NCBI GenBank assembly: GCA_036788215.1
Contig: DAIQNV010000007.1
Span: 1 to 64,000, forward strand
Source of the DNA: DAIQNV01 sp036788215
GTDB taxonomy: Bacteria > Planctomycetota > Phycisphaerae > Phycisphaerales > UBA1924
Direction: 5' to 3'
Length of the DNA stretch: 64,000 nt
Below the pieces are notes generated by a model that ran no database searches, was not told the origin of the DNA, and worked only from the letters and a program-made list of their open reading frames with translations. Each line of letters begins with the position of its first letter. The first letter of the stretch is position 1. The translations under genes were made by a program, and so were the position numbers. Shown here one piece after another: positions 50,304-58,675 of the stretch.

Positions 50304-51035
50304 TCAGCCGTTCGCGCCCGCGATCAGAGCCTCGATCTGCCTCGGATCATTGAAGGCATGCACGCTCTGCACGCGCCGATCCGGGCCCACGACCAAGAGC
50401 CTCGTCGGGTGGATGACATTGGGCACAGGCGTCCCTTCGGGCCCCGGCACCGTGATGTCCGCCTCCCGCGTGATCGTGAAGCTCAGCGCCTCCCGAGACA
50501 ACGCCGCGACCGCGGTCGGATCACCCGTCGCGAAGGTCCAGCGCGAAAGATCCGCCCCGTACGACTCCGCGTACCCACGCAGAACCGCCGGCGTGTCGTG
50601 GTCCCCGTCCACCGAGATCGACAGCAGGCGCAGCCCCGAATCCGCGGTCCGATCCTGGATCGTCCGCATGATCCGCGTCAGCTCCGGGCAAGGCCCGAGG
50701 CAGCTCGTGAAGAAGAACGCCACCACCGTCGTCCGATCGTCCAGCACCGACGCATCGATCGCCGCCCCCGTCTGGTCCGTCAGGCTGAACTCGTCGAACC
50801 GGAACCCGGAGAACGGGCTCCCGTCCTCCCCGCTCTCCATTGACGCGACCGGCGCCCCCCCAGCCGGGCCGGCCTCCGACGGGCTCGCCGCGCCGCCCTG
50901 GTCCGTCTGCGCCGCAGGCGGGCCGCTCGGACGCGACACTTGGAAGAAAGCAAACCCGACCCCGAGCGCCGCCGCACCCAGCACGACCAGCACCAGCCCC
51001 ACATAGAACGCCGCACCGGCGGAGTAAGTCTTCAT
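50304..51035 (-). CDS. SCO1/SenC family copper chaperone
   Basis: 243 residues from ATG at 51035. One N-terminal membrane anchor (YVGLVLVVLGAAALGVGFAF), a Gly/Ala/Pro linker, then a thioredoxin-fold SCO domain: copper ligands in FFTSCLGPCPE (CxxxC) and the distal His in NVIHPTRLLVVG. SCO proteins deliver copper to the CuA centre of cytochrome oxidase on the outer face of the membrane. cbb3 oxidase lacks CuA, so an aa3-type oxidase or nitrous oxide reductase elsewhere is the likely client. A second SCO gene is at 61.4 kb. Confidence 0.92.
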   Translation of the reverse strand: MKTYSAGAAFYVGLVLVVLGAAALGVGFAFFQVSRPSGPPAAQTDQGGAASPSEAGPAGGAPVASMESGEDGSPFSGFRFDEFSLTDQTGAAIDASVLDDRTTVVAFFFTSCLGPCPELTRIMRTIQDRTADSGLRLLSISVDGDHDTPAVLRGYAESYGADLSRWTFATGDPTAVAALSREALSFTITREADITVPGPEGTPVPNVIHPTRLLVVGPDRRVQSVHAFNDPRQIEALIAGANG

Positions 51036-51056
51036 GCCCGATGCTAGCCGTGACGG

Positions 51057-52298
51057 TTGACCGATCGCCGCTCATCAGCCGATAACTCGACCGTGCACCC
51101 GATCACCCCTTCCACCGCCCGCTGGGTCACCACCGCCGCGCCGCCGGGCGTGACGAAACTCATCACGCGGGGCAACGCCGAGACCCCCGACATCCTCATC
51201 GCCGCCGACACTTGGCCCGAACCCGAGACCCCCGCCGCCCCCTACCCGCTCATCGTCTCCTTCTACACGCGCAACACCCCCTACGAAGCCGAAGCCGCCC
51301 GCCTCCGCGCGTCCTGCGAGGCCCTCAATCTCCCGCACCACATCGTCCCCGTCGACCCCACCGGCTCCTGGGAACGCAACTGCGCCCTCAAGGCCTCCAT
51401 CATCCACGACGCCTGGCGCACCGCCCAGGCACCCGTCCTCTGGGTCGACGCCGACGCCACCGTCAACCGCCCACCCAACCTCCTCACCCACCTCGCCGCC
51501 CTGACCCCCCACCCCGCCGACTTCGCCCTCTTCCTCTACGACGCCTGGCGCACCCTCAGCGGCACCCTCTGGTTCAGCCACACCGACCACGCCGGCGAAC
51601 TCCTCGACCGCTGGCAGCACGCCTGCACCGCCCGCCCGGGCGTCTGGGACCAGCTCCTGCTCGACCTCGCGTGGGAAGAGACGACGCTTGCGACCCGCCT
51701 CGCCACCGCCTGGCTCCCCGCCCGCTACTGCCGCATCGCGGGCCTCGACACCGACGCCGACCTCGACAGCGCCGTCATCGCCCATGGCCAGGCCTCGCGC
51801 ACGCTCAAGGGCGAAGTCTCCGAGGGCCGCGTCCTCGCCCGGCGCCCCGACCCCACCGAGTCCGTCCGCGTCGCGCGCCGAGAGGGCCGCCCCCGCACCG
51901 CAGCGGAACGCGCCGCCGACCCACTGGGATTCATCCTGCTCGACGCCGACCCGACCCGCCTCCACCCCGCGACCAAGCGCACCCTCGCCGCCAACGCCGC
52001 CCGGCGCTGCGCCGCGGATGGCCACACCACCATCGCCCTCTACGGCGCGGGCCACCACACGCACTCCATGGGCCTCGACATCTACCAGGACGCCGGCCTC
52101 ATCATCGCTGCCATCCTCGACGACCGGGGCAACGGCAAGCTCGGCAGCATCCCCATCACGCACCCGAGCAACGCGCCCCGACTTCCCATCACCGCCATCA
52201 TCCTCTCGAGCGATGCGCATGAGAACGCCCTCGCCGAACGCGCCCGCAGCCTCAATCTCCCCATCTACCCCATCTACGCCGCCGCCACCGCAGACTGA
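51057..52298 (+). CDS. Glycosyltransferase-like protein with C-terminal Rossmann domain
   Basis: 413 residues if started at TTG 51057; GTG at 51093 (12 codons in) is equally possible and neither has a clear RBS. Residues about 60-230 resemble nucleotide-diphospho-sugar transferases (LIVSFYTRNTPYEAEAARLR, VLWVDADATVNRP with the DxD metal motif). Residues about 310-410 form a small Rossmann-like domain (IALYGAGHHTHSMGLDIYQD) seen on sugar-modifying enzymes. The intervening linker is Arg-rich. It converges with the next glycosyltransferase gene, overlapping it by 25 bp. Role in surface glycan synthesis is inferred. Confidence 0.6.
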   Translation: MTDRRSSADNSTVHPITPSTARWVTTAAPPGVTKLITRGNAETPDILIAADTWPEPETPAAPYPLIVSFYTRNTPYEAEAARLRASCEALNLPHHIVPVDPTGSWERNCALKASIIHDAWRTAQAPVLWVDADATVNRPPNLLTHLAALTPHPADFALFLYDAWRTLSGTLWFSHTDHAGELLDRWQHACTARPGVWDQLLLDLAWEETTLATRLATAWLPARYCRIAGLDTDADLDSAVIAHGQASRTLKGEVSEGRVLARRPDPTESVRVARREGRPRTAAERAADPLGFILLDADPTRLHPATKRTLAANAARRCAADGHTTIALYGAGHHTHSMGLDIYQDAGLIIAAILDDRGNGKLGSIPITHPSNAPRLPITAIILSSDAHENALAERARSLNLPIYPIYAAATAD

Positions 52299-54703
52299 GG
52301 CGCCCCCGCGCTCTCCGTCAGCCCGCGCGCGACGAACCCCAGCAGCCGTTCGACCAGGGCGTCCTGCGTGAACTCCCCCAGCACCCGCGCCGCGAGCGCC
52401 CCCGACCACCGCGCCCGCCACGCCGGGTCCCCGATCGCCCGCTCCACCCGCGCCTCGAAGCCCGCCCGATCCGCGAAGGTGAACACCGAGAGCTCCGGGA
52501 ACAGGCGGGTCGGGTCCGCCATCCCGCTCCCCTCCGGCAGGGGCAGCGACCGGTGCCGCCGAAGCCGCGCCCCGTCCACCACGATGGTCGCCGATACCGG
52601 GAGCCCGAGGCGCTGCCGCCGCGCCGCATCGACCATCAATCCCGCGTGCTCCGCCCGCACGAACTCCAGCGTCCCCTCGCGGGGCCCGGGCCGGCCCGAA
52701 TCCGGGTCCAGACCGAGCATCGCCGCCACCTCGTCCTCCCCGGGCGTCGCCCCCGCGTAGTAGGTGCACAGGGGGAACCCGCCCGACAGCGCGCACTCCA
52801 TCACCCGCTGATGGCTCATCGCCCGCACCGTCGGGTGCAGGTGCACCGCCGCCGCCGCGTACGACGCCCGCAGCGCCTCCCCGTGCTCCAGTTCCCCCGT
52901 CGCATACCGCGCAAGAGTCGGGTGCCCCGCCCAGCCCCGCCCGTACACCCGCAGACGCCACCCGCGCCTCTCGGCGAGCTCCGCCGCCCACTCCAGCGTC
53001 CGGTGCCGCACCAGGCGCTCCGCCAGGGGCATCGCCGCATGATGGAAGATCTGCGAGGTCAACTCCTGATCCCGGTCCCCCCGCACCCGCTCCACCGCCT
53101 CCAGCACGCCGCGCCGGAGCAATGGCCCGATCGGCTCCACCGCCAGCCCCTCCACCCGCGCCGTCACCAGCTCCGACACCTCGCGGATCACCGCGACGAC
53201 CGAGGGCTCCTTCGCCTCGGCGCACAGCCGCTCCACCATCGCCCCGTACGCCTCCGACTGGTGGCTCACATACGCGATCTCGCACGCATGCTCGCGCACC
53301 AGCGCCCCATCCGCCGGCCCGTCGTGGAACACCCCCGTGTCCACCACCACCGGCGACGCCAGCGCCCGGTCCGCGCGATACCCGTACCGCGCGAACAGCT
53401 CGTACCCCATGTGCCCCATCAGGAAATCGCGCGCCCCCTGCACTCGCCCCAGCTCCCTCCGGTACAGATGAGGCATGTGGTCCTGCATCCAGCACACGAA
53501 GGGCACCCCCGCCGGGAACGCCTCCGCCCGCTCCGCCCGGGGGTAGTTCACCAGCACGATCAGGTCCGGGTCCACCCGCTCGCACGCCGCGAGGTACGAA
53601 ATGTTCCCGAGGTTCGTCGAGTCGTCCGGCTCGATCAGCACCTCCGCCCCGTGCCCCGCCCGCCGGAACGCCTCCGCCAGCATCCGGCTCGAATGCTGGA
53701 TGTAGGTGCTGAACCGGCACGTCGGGATCAACACCCGCAGAGGCCCACCCGCACCCGACAGCGCCGCCCCGTACCGCCCCGCCCACCACGCCGCATCCCG
53801 CCCCCGGTCCCGCTCCATCACCCGCGCCCGCACCGCCGCCAGCTGCGCCGACTGGCTCCGCCGCGCCGCCTCCACACGCCCAGCCGCCCCCGCCCCCGTC
53901 GCGCTCCCCACCACCGGCCCCGCCACGACGAAACTCGACCGCTCCTCGAGCGCTGCGCTCAGCGCGTCCCCCGCCCCTTCGCCAACGAACAGCTCCACCC
54001 GCTCCTCACCGAGCAACCCCACCAACCCCGGGCACACCGCCGCCGCCGCGAACACCCGCTCGACCGAAGGCTCCACCACCCGCACCCGCCGATGAAACCC
54101 GCTCTTGTACCGCACCGCCCCAGCCAGAATCGCGAACGCCACCCAGGGATTCGAAAGCCCCTCGATCGTCACCGGCGCCGCATGCTCCGCGTCGAGAGGG
54201 GCGAGCCGCTCCGCCAGGTCCCGCCCCACCGTCCGCGCATCCTCCAGGGGCTCCACTCCCGCCAACCGCACCGCCCCGCGGGCAAACCGCACCACATTCC
54301 CATCCACCGCCAAACACTGCTCGACCCCACCCTCCGCCTCCACCCACCGCGCCAACGCGTCACCCACCACACACCCGCGCGACGCGAGCACCCCCGCCAC
54401 CCGCTCCGCCGCCTCGAGACGCCCAGCGAGCCCCACGCGATCATCCGCCATCCCCGCGACCTTCTCCCGCAGCGCCACCACCGGCCCCGCTTCCGACGCC
54501 GCACCCGTCAACAATCCAAGATGGACCCCCGCCAGCGTCCGCAGCCCGATTGAAGCGAAAGCATCCGCCGTCAAAAAGCGAAGCCCGGGATCGTCAGGAG
54601 TCTCCCGCAGCCCCGCCCCCACCGCCCCCAGGAACACCCAGGGCCTCCCAGACCGCCCGAGGCGCACCAGCTCACCACGCGACAACGCCCCACCACCACT
54701 CAC
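52274..54703 (-). CDS. Large glycosyltransferase with CgeB-like C-terminus
   Basis: 809 residues from GTG at 54703, overlapping the upstream stop by 4 bp (GTGA). The first 300 residues are helical with no named match. From about residue 315 (LRVLIPTCRFSTYIQHSSRM) a CgeB/DUF3880-type GT-B glycosyltransferase runs: DLIVLVNYPRAERAEAFPAG, FVCWMQDHMPHLY, then WRLRVYGRGWAGHPTLARY and VHLHPTVRAMSHQRVMECAL, a donor-site-like pattern with the SGG(F)P loop. A likely role is building a surface or S-layer glycan. It is the third gene of the minus-strand set. Confidence 0.75.
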   Translation of the reverse strand: MSGGGALSRGELVRLGRSGRPWVFLGAVGAGLRETPDDPGLRFLTADAFASIGLRTLAGVHLGLLTGAASEAGPVVALREKVAGMADDRVGLAGRLEAAERVAGVLASRGCVVGDALARWVEAEGGVEQCLAVDGNVVRFARGAVRLAGVEPLEDARTVGRDLAERLAPLDAEHAAPVTIEGLSNPWVAFAILAGAVRYKSGFHRRVRVVEPSVERVFAAAAVCPGLVGLLGEERVELFVGEGAGDALSAALEERSSFVVAGPVVGSATGAGAAGRVEAARRSQSAQLAAVRARVMERDRGRDAAWWAGRYGAALSGAGGPLRVLIPTCRFSTYIQHSSRMLAEAFRRAGHGAEVLIEPDDSTNLGNISYLAACERVDPDLIVLVNYPRAERAEAFPAGVPFVCWMQDHMPHLYRRELGRVQGARDFLMGHMGYELFARYGYRADRALASPVVVDTGVFHDGPADGALVREHACEIAYVSHQSEAYGAMVERLCAEAKEPSVVAVIREVSELVTARVEGLAVEPIGPLLRRGVLEAVERVRGDRDQELTSQIFHHAAMPLAERLVRHRTLEWAAELAERRGWRLRVYGRGWAGHPTLARYATGELEHGEALRASYAAAAVHLHPTVRAMSHQRVMECALSGGFPLCTYYAGATPGEDEVAAMLGLDPDSGRPGPREGTLEFVRAEHAGLMVDAARRQRLGLPVSATIVVDGARLRRHRSLPLPEGSGMADPTRLFPELSVFTFADRAGFEARVERAIGDPAWRARWSGALAARVLGEFTQDALVERLLGFVARGLTESAGAPQSAVAAA

Positions 54704-55530
54704 ACCCCCACCCCCTCACGCTTCAGCGTCAGCAGCTCATCCAGCAGCGCTTGAGGCGTCACCGACTCCAGCCCCGGGATGTGCGCAAACGGATCGATCC
54801 CCTCTTCCCGCATCCGCTCGATGAAGAGCCGCCCGTCCACCACCGGCCGATCCGTCGCCTTCCGCTGCCGCACCACCCGCTCCAAGGTCGCCGGCATCCG
54901 GTACCGGTGCAGGTGCAGCACCACGCACATCGGCTCGCGCTTCAGCTTCCCGAGGTGCGCCGCCCGCACGCAGAACTCCGTGTCCACCCAGTAGCACTGC
55001 ACCGGCTCCGCCCGATACGCCGTCCCCCACGGATGGTGCGCATCGACATACTCCTGCGAGAAGTAGTAAAACCCGCTGAACCCCGCATCCGCCGAGTGGC
55101 TCGCGATCCCGTCGTGCGGGATCACGACCCCCACCCCCCCCATCTCCCGCATCGCGCTCTCCGCGTAGTGCAGCCACCACCGCGTCACCGCGATGTCGTC
55201 GTTCACATGGAAGAACCGCGTGCACCCCTCGCCCGCCAGCCGCCTCTGCAGATCATCCAGCATGTCCGAAGGGCTGTTCAGGTTCTTCCGATCCGCCGCC
55301 CGATCGCCGTAGTACACAAAGTCGAACCACGGATACCGCGCCCTCAGCCCCTCCAGCTGCTCCAAGGGATCCGGCAACCCCATCGCCGGCTCCGCGCCCA
55401 TCAGCACCCGAAAGTCCGGGTACTCGGTGTTCAACGCGATCGACGCCAGCGCAAAGTCCAGGTCCTCCCCGCCCACCGTCGTGCAGAACACGCCGATCCG
55501 GGGCAACGCCCCCGCGCCCTCACGCCGCAT
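54700..55530 (-). CDS. GT2-like glycosyltransferase
   Basis: 276 residues from ATG at 55530. A GT-A-like Rossmann start (RIGVFCTTVGGEDLDFALAS) leads to HVNDDIAVTRWWL, an acidic metal site in the DxD position, and a later DTEFCVRAAHLGKLKREP segment typical of family 2 or related enzymes. The C-terminal 60 residues are Arg-rich. It overlaps the upstream gene by 11 bp and the downstream gene by 4 bp, so all three minus-strand glycosyltransferases are translationally linked. Sugar donor and acceptor are unknown. Confidence 0.7.
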   Translation of the reverse strand: MRREGAGALPRIGVFCTTVGGEDLDFALASIALNTEYPDFRVLMGAEPAMGLPDPLEQLEGLRARYPWFDFVYYGDRAADRKNLNSPSDMLDDLQRRLAGEGCTRFFHVNDDIAVTRWWLHYAESAMREMGGVGVVIPHDGIASHSADAGFSGFYYFSQEYVDAHHPWGTAYRAEPVQCYWVDTEFCVRAAHLGKLKREPMCVVLHLHRYRMPATLERVVRQRKATDRPVVDGRLFIERMREEGIDPFAHIPGLESVTPQALLDELLTLKREGVGV

Positions 55531-56428
55531 GCGCCGCCTCGCTCTCCGCGATCAGCTGCTCCGGCAGACCCCACAGCCCAAGCCCCGCGAACGTCTCCGC
55601 CCCGTGCTCCCGCCACAGCCTCACGATCTCCCGCTCATGCCACGGAGAATCATCCGGATCGATCAGCTCCCGCAGCCCGTCGTAAGGCCCCCACCACGCC
55701 CCAGGCACCGTCGCCGTCCGCACCCCGCGGTCATCTACCGCCCGGTTGTACTTCCAGTTCAGCTTGTCCGGCGCCATCCGCCCGGGCCACCGCACCGTCT
55801 CCACCATCTTGTACCACGCGTGCTTCGCGATCAGCCTCCGCCGGTTCGCAAACTGCAGGTGAAACACCCCGCCCCCGCTCGCATGCGAGACCGGCATCGC
55901 CTTCGCCTCGATCAACCCCTTCGGCGCCCGCGCATGGATGTCATACCCATCCCCCTCCGCCCGAAAACCCACGCCCGCCCCATCCCGAAACCCAAAGAGC
56001 ATCGAGTTGTTGCTCCACACCGACTCATCATCCCGGTACTCGTCCAGGCTCTGCCACATCGCCAGCCAGGGCAGCCACAGCCCCTGCCCCGCCTCGAGGT
56101 CCCCCAGCATCCCCCGGAACCGCCCCACCAGGTTCCCCGTCACGATCTCGTCCGCATCCAGGCACACAAAGTGCGTCCCCCCCAGCCCCCGCGCCCGCTC
56201 CAGCATCACCTCCCGCATCTCCGCCTCGAGCCACTCCGTCTCCGTGTACGCGAACCGGTGCACCCGCCCCCCAAAGTCCCGCCCCGCATCCTCGATGATC
56301 CCCGTCGTCCGGTCCGTCGACAGGTGATCCAGCACCACCAGCTCGTCGCACACCAGCATCGCCCCGGGCAAGGAGCACCCCAGCACCCACTGCTCGTCGC
56401 GCACCTTCATCATCCCGACAACCTTCAT
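55520..56428 (-). CDS. GT2 family glycosyltransferase
   Basis: 302 residues from ATG at 56428, RBS GGAGGG 6 nt upstream. GT-A features: KVVGMMKVRDEQWVL at the N-terminus, LVVLDHLSTDRTTGII, and FVCLDADEIVTGN with the DxD motif near residue 95. A later VSHASGGGVFHLQFANRRRL segment is seen in the 'SunS/DUF-type' GT2 branch. It heads a three-gene operon (56428 to 52274). The frame extends to 56479, but the RBS decides this start. The two tRNA genes downstream of its promoter region are on the same strand. Confidence 0.8.
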   Translation of the reverse strand: MKVVGMMKVRDEQWVLGCSLPGAMLVCDELVVLDHLSTDRTTGIIEDAGRDFGGRVHRFAYTETEWLEAEMREVMLERARGLGGTHFVCLDADEIVTGNLVGRFRGMLGDLEAGQGLWLPWLAMWQSLDEYRDDESVWSNNSMLFGFRDGAGVGFRAEGDGYDIHARAPKGLIEAKAMPVSHASGGGVFHLQFANRRRLIAKHAWYKMVETVRWPGRMAPDKLNWKYNRAVDDRGVRTATVPGAWWGPYDGLRELIDPDDSPWHEREIVRLWREHGAETFAGLGLWGLPEQLIAESEAAHAA

Positions 56429-56551
56429 CGGAGCCCTCCAGTCCCCAATCCGTCGGCCCGATCGACCCCCACCCCCCAAAATCCACGCCCACCAAAAACC
56501 ACAACCGCCGTGTCCCGGACCCGAAGGTCCGATCCACGGCGGATGCTCAAA

Positions 56552-56633
56552 TGGGCGCGGAGGGATTCGAACCCCCGAAGGCTAAGCCAGCAGATTTACA
56601 GTCTGCCCCCGTTGTCCACTTGGGTACACGCCC
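56552..56633 (-). tRNA. tRNA-Tyr (GTA)
   Basis: 82-nt class II tRNA: acceptor GGGCGTG/CGCGCCC (one mismatch/wobble), anticodon loop CTGTAAA (anticodon GTA) on stem GCAGA/TCTGC, long variable arm GGCTTAGCCTTC, T-loop TTCGAAT. The 3' CCA is not encoded. Confidence 0.93.
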
Positions 56634-56713
56634 GACAAGCCCGTCCCGTGACGAGCGGGCGGATACTAGCCGCCCAGCCCCACCCGCTTCCACACCGCCA
56701 GATCTCCACCAAC

Positions 56714-56786
56714 ACCCCGAGCAGGATTCGAACCTGCGACCTGCGGATTAGAAGTCCGCTGCTCTATCCAGCTGAGCTATCGGGGC
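56714..56786 (-). tRNA. tRNA-Arg (TCT)
   Basis: 73 nt: acceptor GCCCCGA/TCGGGGT (G1-U72 wobble), D-arm GCTCAGCTGGATAGAGC, anticodon loop CTTCTAA (anticodon TCT, reading AGA/AGG), T-loop TTCGAAT. The 3' CCA is not encoded. It lies 80 bp from tRNA-Tyr and is probably co-transcribed with it. Confidence 0.92.
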
Positions 56787-56891
56787 CCAAAAATCCCGGG
56801 ATCAGCCCGCCACCCACGACCAGCCGCCCGGGCCCGAACCGAGTCTAGCTACCCTCCTACCCCGCAACGCTCGCGAAACAGGGAACCACCC

Positions 56892-58244
56892 GTGCGATCC
56901 ATCCCCATCGTCCTCGCCGCTCTCACGACCCTCGCCCCCCTCGCCCACACCCAGCCCGCGAGTACCCGCACCCCCTCCCCCGTCGACATCCGCGTCGCCA
57001 CCTTCAACATCGAAGATCTCCGCACCCACGAGCTCCTCGAGCCCTACTCCCCCCGCGTCCGCCGCGCCGCAGAGGTCATCCAGCGCCTCCGCCCCACCGC
57101 CATCCTCATCAACGAGATCACCTACGACCAGCCCGGCGACCCCTCCTTTCCTGGCGAACCGAATGGCCAGAACGCCGCCCGACTCGCCAGGCTCCTCGCC
57201 ACCCAGCTCCACCCCGCCGTCCCCCCGCTCCAGATGACCCCCTTCGCCGCCCCCTCCAACACCGGCGTCGCCTCAGGACTCGACCTCGACAACTCCGGCG
57301 ACATCATCACCATCATCCCCCCACAGCCAGAGCCCAACCCCGATGGCTCACCCGTCGCCCAGACCGCTGCCGGCCGCGCCTACGGAGGCGACGCCTACGG
57401 CTTCGGCACCTTCCCGGGCCAATACGCCATGGCCCTCCTCGTCGACACCCGCGTCCAGATCCTCGAGGACCGCATCCGCACCTTCCGCCTCTTCCCCTGG
57501 CGAGCCATGCCCGGCGCCCTGATTCCGACCAAGCCCACCCCCGAACCCGCCCCCGAGCCCACAACCACCCCCGACCCGACCCCCCCAGCCAACACCCCCT
57601 CCGAAGCCGCCCCCGAACCCGAAGCCGAGCCCGACCCCAACCCCGAGCCCGAAAACTGGTACTCCGAAGAAGCCTGGGAAGCCTTCCGCCTCTCCTCCAA
57701 GAGCCACTGGGACATCCCGATCCGCCTCCCCAACGGCGCCACCGTCCACCTCCTCGCCAGCCACCCCACGCCCCCAGCGTTCGATGGCCCCGAGCAACGC
57801 AACAAGAAGCGCAACCACGACGAGATCCGCTTCTGGGCCGACTACATCGATAACGCCAGCTACATCATCGACGACAACACCCGCCCCGGGGGCCTCCCGA
57901 TCGGCGCCCATTTCGTCATCCTGGGCGACCTCAACGCCGACCCCGACAAGGGCTCCTCCCTCAACAACCCCATCCGAAACCTCCTCTTCCGCTCCCGCCA
58001 CATCAACGCCGCGATCACCCCCGCCGCCACCCTCGAAGTCCCGGGCCTCGACCCGGACGACACCGCCCTCTTCGGCATCCGCGCCGACTACGCCCTCCCG
58101 AGCAACACCATGACCGTCCTGGGCTCAGGAGTCTGGCGCTTCCCCGTCGCCGGCGCCGAATTCCCCAGCGACCACTTCCCCGTCTGGCTCGACCTCCGAG
58201 TCCCCGCCCCCAACCCGACAACCAGCCCCTCGAACTCCCGCTAA
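56892..58244 (+). CDS. Secreted endonuclease/exonuclease/phosphatase family protein
   Basis: 450 residues from GTG at 56892. A signal peptide (VLAALTTLAPLAHTQPA) precedes an EEP domain: RVATFNIEDLR, AILINEITYDQPG with the metal-binding Glu, FVILGDLNADPDKG, and C-terminal FPSDHFPVWLDLRV with the catalytic Asp-His pair. Members hydrolyse DNA, RNA or phosphoesters. Between about residues 215 and 255 lies a Pro/Glu/Thr-rich spacer (PTPEPAPEP, EPEAEPDPNPEPE) inside the catalytic domain. Likely a secreted phosphodiesterase; the substrate is unknown. Confidence 0.85.
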   Translation: MRSIPIVLAALTTLAPLAHTQPASTRTPSPVDIRVATFNIEDLRTHELLEPYSPRVRRAAEVIQRLRPTAILINEITYDQPGDPSFPGEPNGQNAARLARLLATQLHPAVPPLQMTPFAAPSNTGVASGLDLDNSGDIITIIPPQPEPNPDGSPVAQTAAGRAYGGDAYGFGTFPGQYAMALLVDTRVQILEDRIRTFRLFPWRAMPGALIPTKPTPEPAPEPTTTPDPTPPANTPSEAAPEPEAEPDPNPEPENWYSEEAWEAFRLSSKSHWDIPIRLPNGATVHLLASHPTPPAFDGPEQRNKKRNHDEIRFWADYIDNASYIIDDNTRPGGLPIGAHFVILGDLNADPDKGSSLNNPIRNLLFRSRHINAAITPAATLEVPGLDPDDTALFGIRADYALPSNTMTVLGSGVWRFPVAGAEFPSDHFPVWLDLRVPAPNPTTSPSNSR

Positions 58245-58265
58245 CCCACAACGCCACGCGTCTTT

Positions 58266-58294
58266 TGGAGCCCCGAGCGTAAGCGAGCGGGCTG
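58266..58294. repeat. Dispersed repeat AGCCCGCTCGCTCACGCTCG, copy 2 (reverse)
   Basis: GGAGCCCCGAGCGTAAGCGA plus GCGGGCTGG: the reverse complement of the element at 1672-1700 with one substitution. It is the first element of the second repeat island, which fills the 431-bp gap 58245-58675. Confidence 0.65.
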
Positions 58295-58307
58295 GCAAAC
58301 CAAGGAC

Positions 58308-58352
58308 GCCGGGTGCCGTGGTCAACCTCGCGCCAGCGAGGCTGGCCACGAT
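58308..58352. repeat. Dispersed palindromic element, copy F (reverse)
   Basis: Tail CCGGGTGCC then arms CGTGG (58317-58321) and CCACG (58346-58350), enclosing a perfect inner stem CCTCGC/GCGAGG (58326-58331, 58336-58341) with loop GCCA. Its inner stem is unlike copy A's yet fully paired. Confidence 0.72.
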
Positions 58353-58477
58353 CAACCAACGCCGAATCAACCCAACGGTCCCCCGAACCGCCGCAAACCG
58401 CCGCTTCGGGCCGATCAACCCCCAAGCCGGGTCCCGCGACGCCGGGTGTCACGCCCTCGTCGGGTGGCGCACTCCCC

Positions 58478-58524
58478 CCGGGTGCCGTGGTCTCGCGAGC
58501 CGAAGGCGAGTTAGACCACGAACG
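58478..58524. repeat. Dispersed palindromic element, copy G (reverse)
   Basis: Tail CCCGGGTGCC then perfect arms CGTGGTCT (58486-58493) and AGACCACG (58513-58520). It is the reverse complement of the B/D/E type. Between F and G, and from G to 58675, I see no gene. Confidence 0.75.
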
Positions 58525-58675
58525 ACCAACGCCGAACACGCCGAGGTCATCCGCACCACCGACGACCACCCGTTCTTCGTCCTCGGCCAGGTCCGGGCGG
58601 AAGCCGACCTGTTGACCCCCAGCGGGCCCCCTCCGCACCCTCACCCCCTCCCCACCCCCCTACAGTCCCCCCAAG

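Noticed and set aside
58318..58675. A reading frame through the repeat island joined to the ABC ATPase frame
   Set aside because: It is made of dispersed repeat words and continues antisense or out of frame to ctaB; no start signal.
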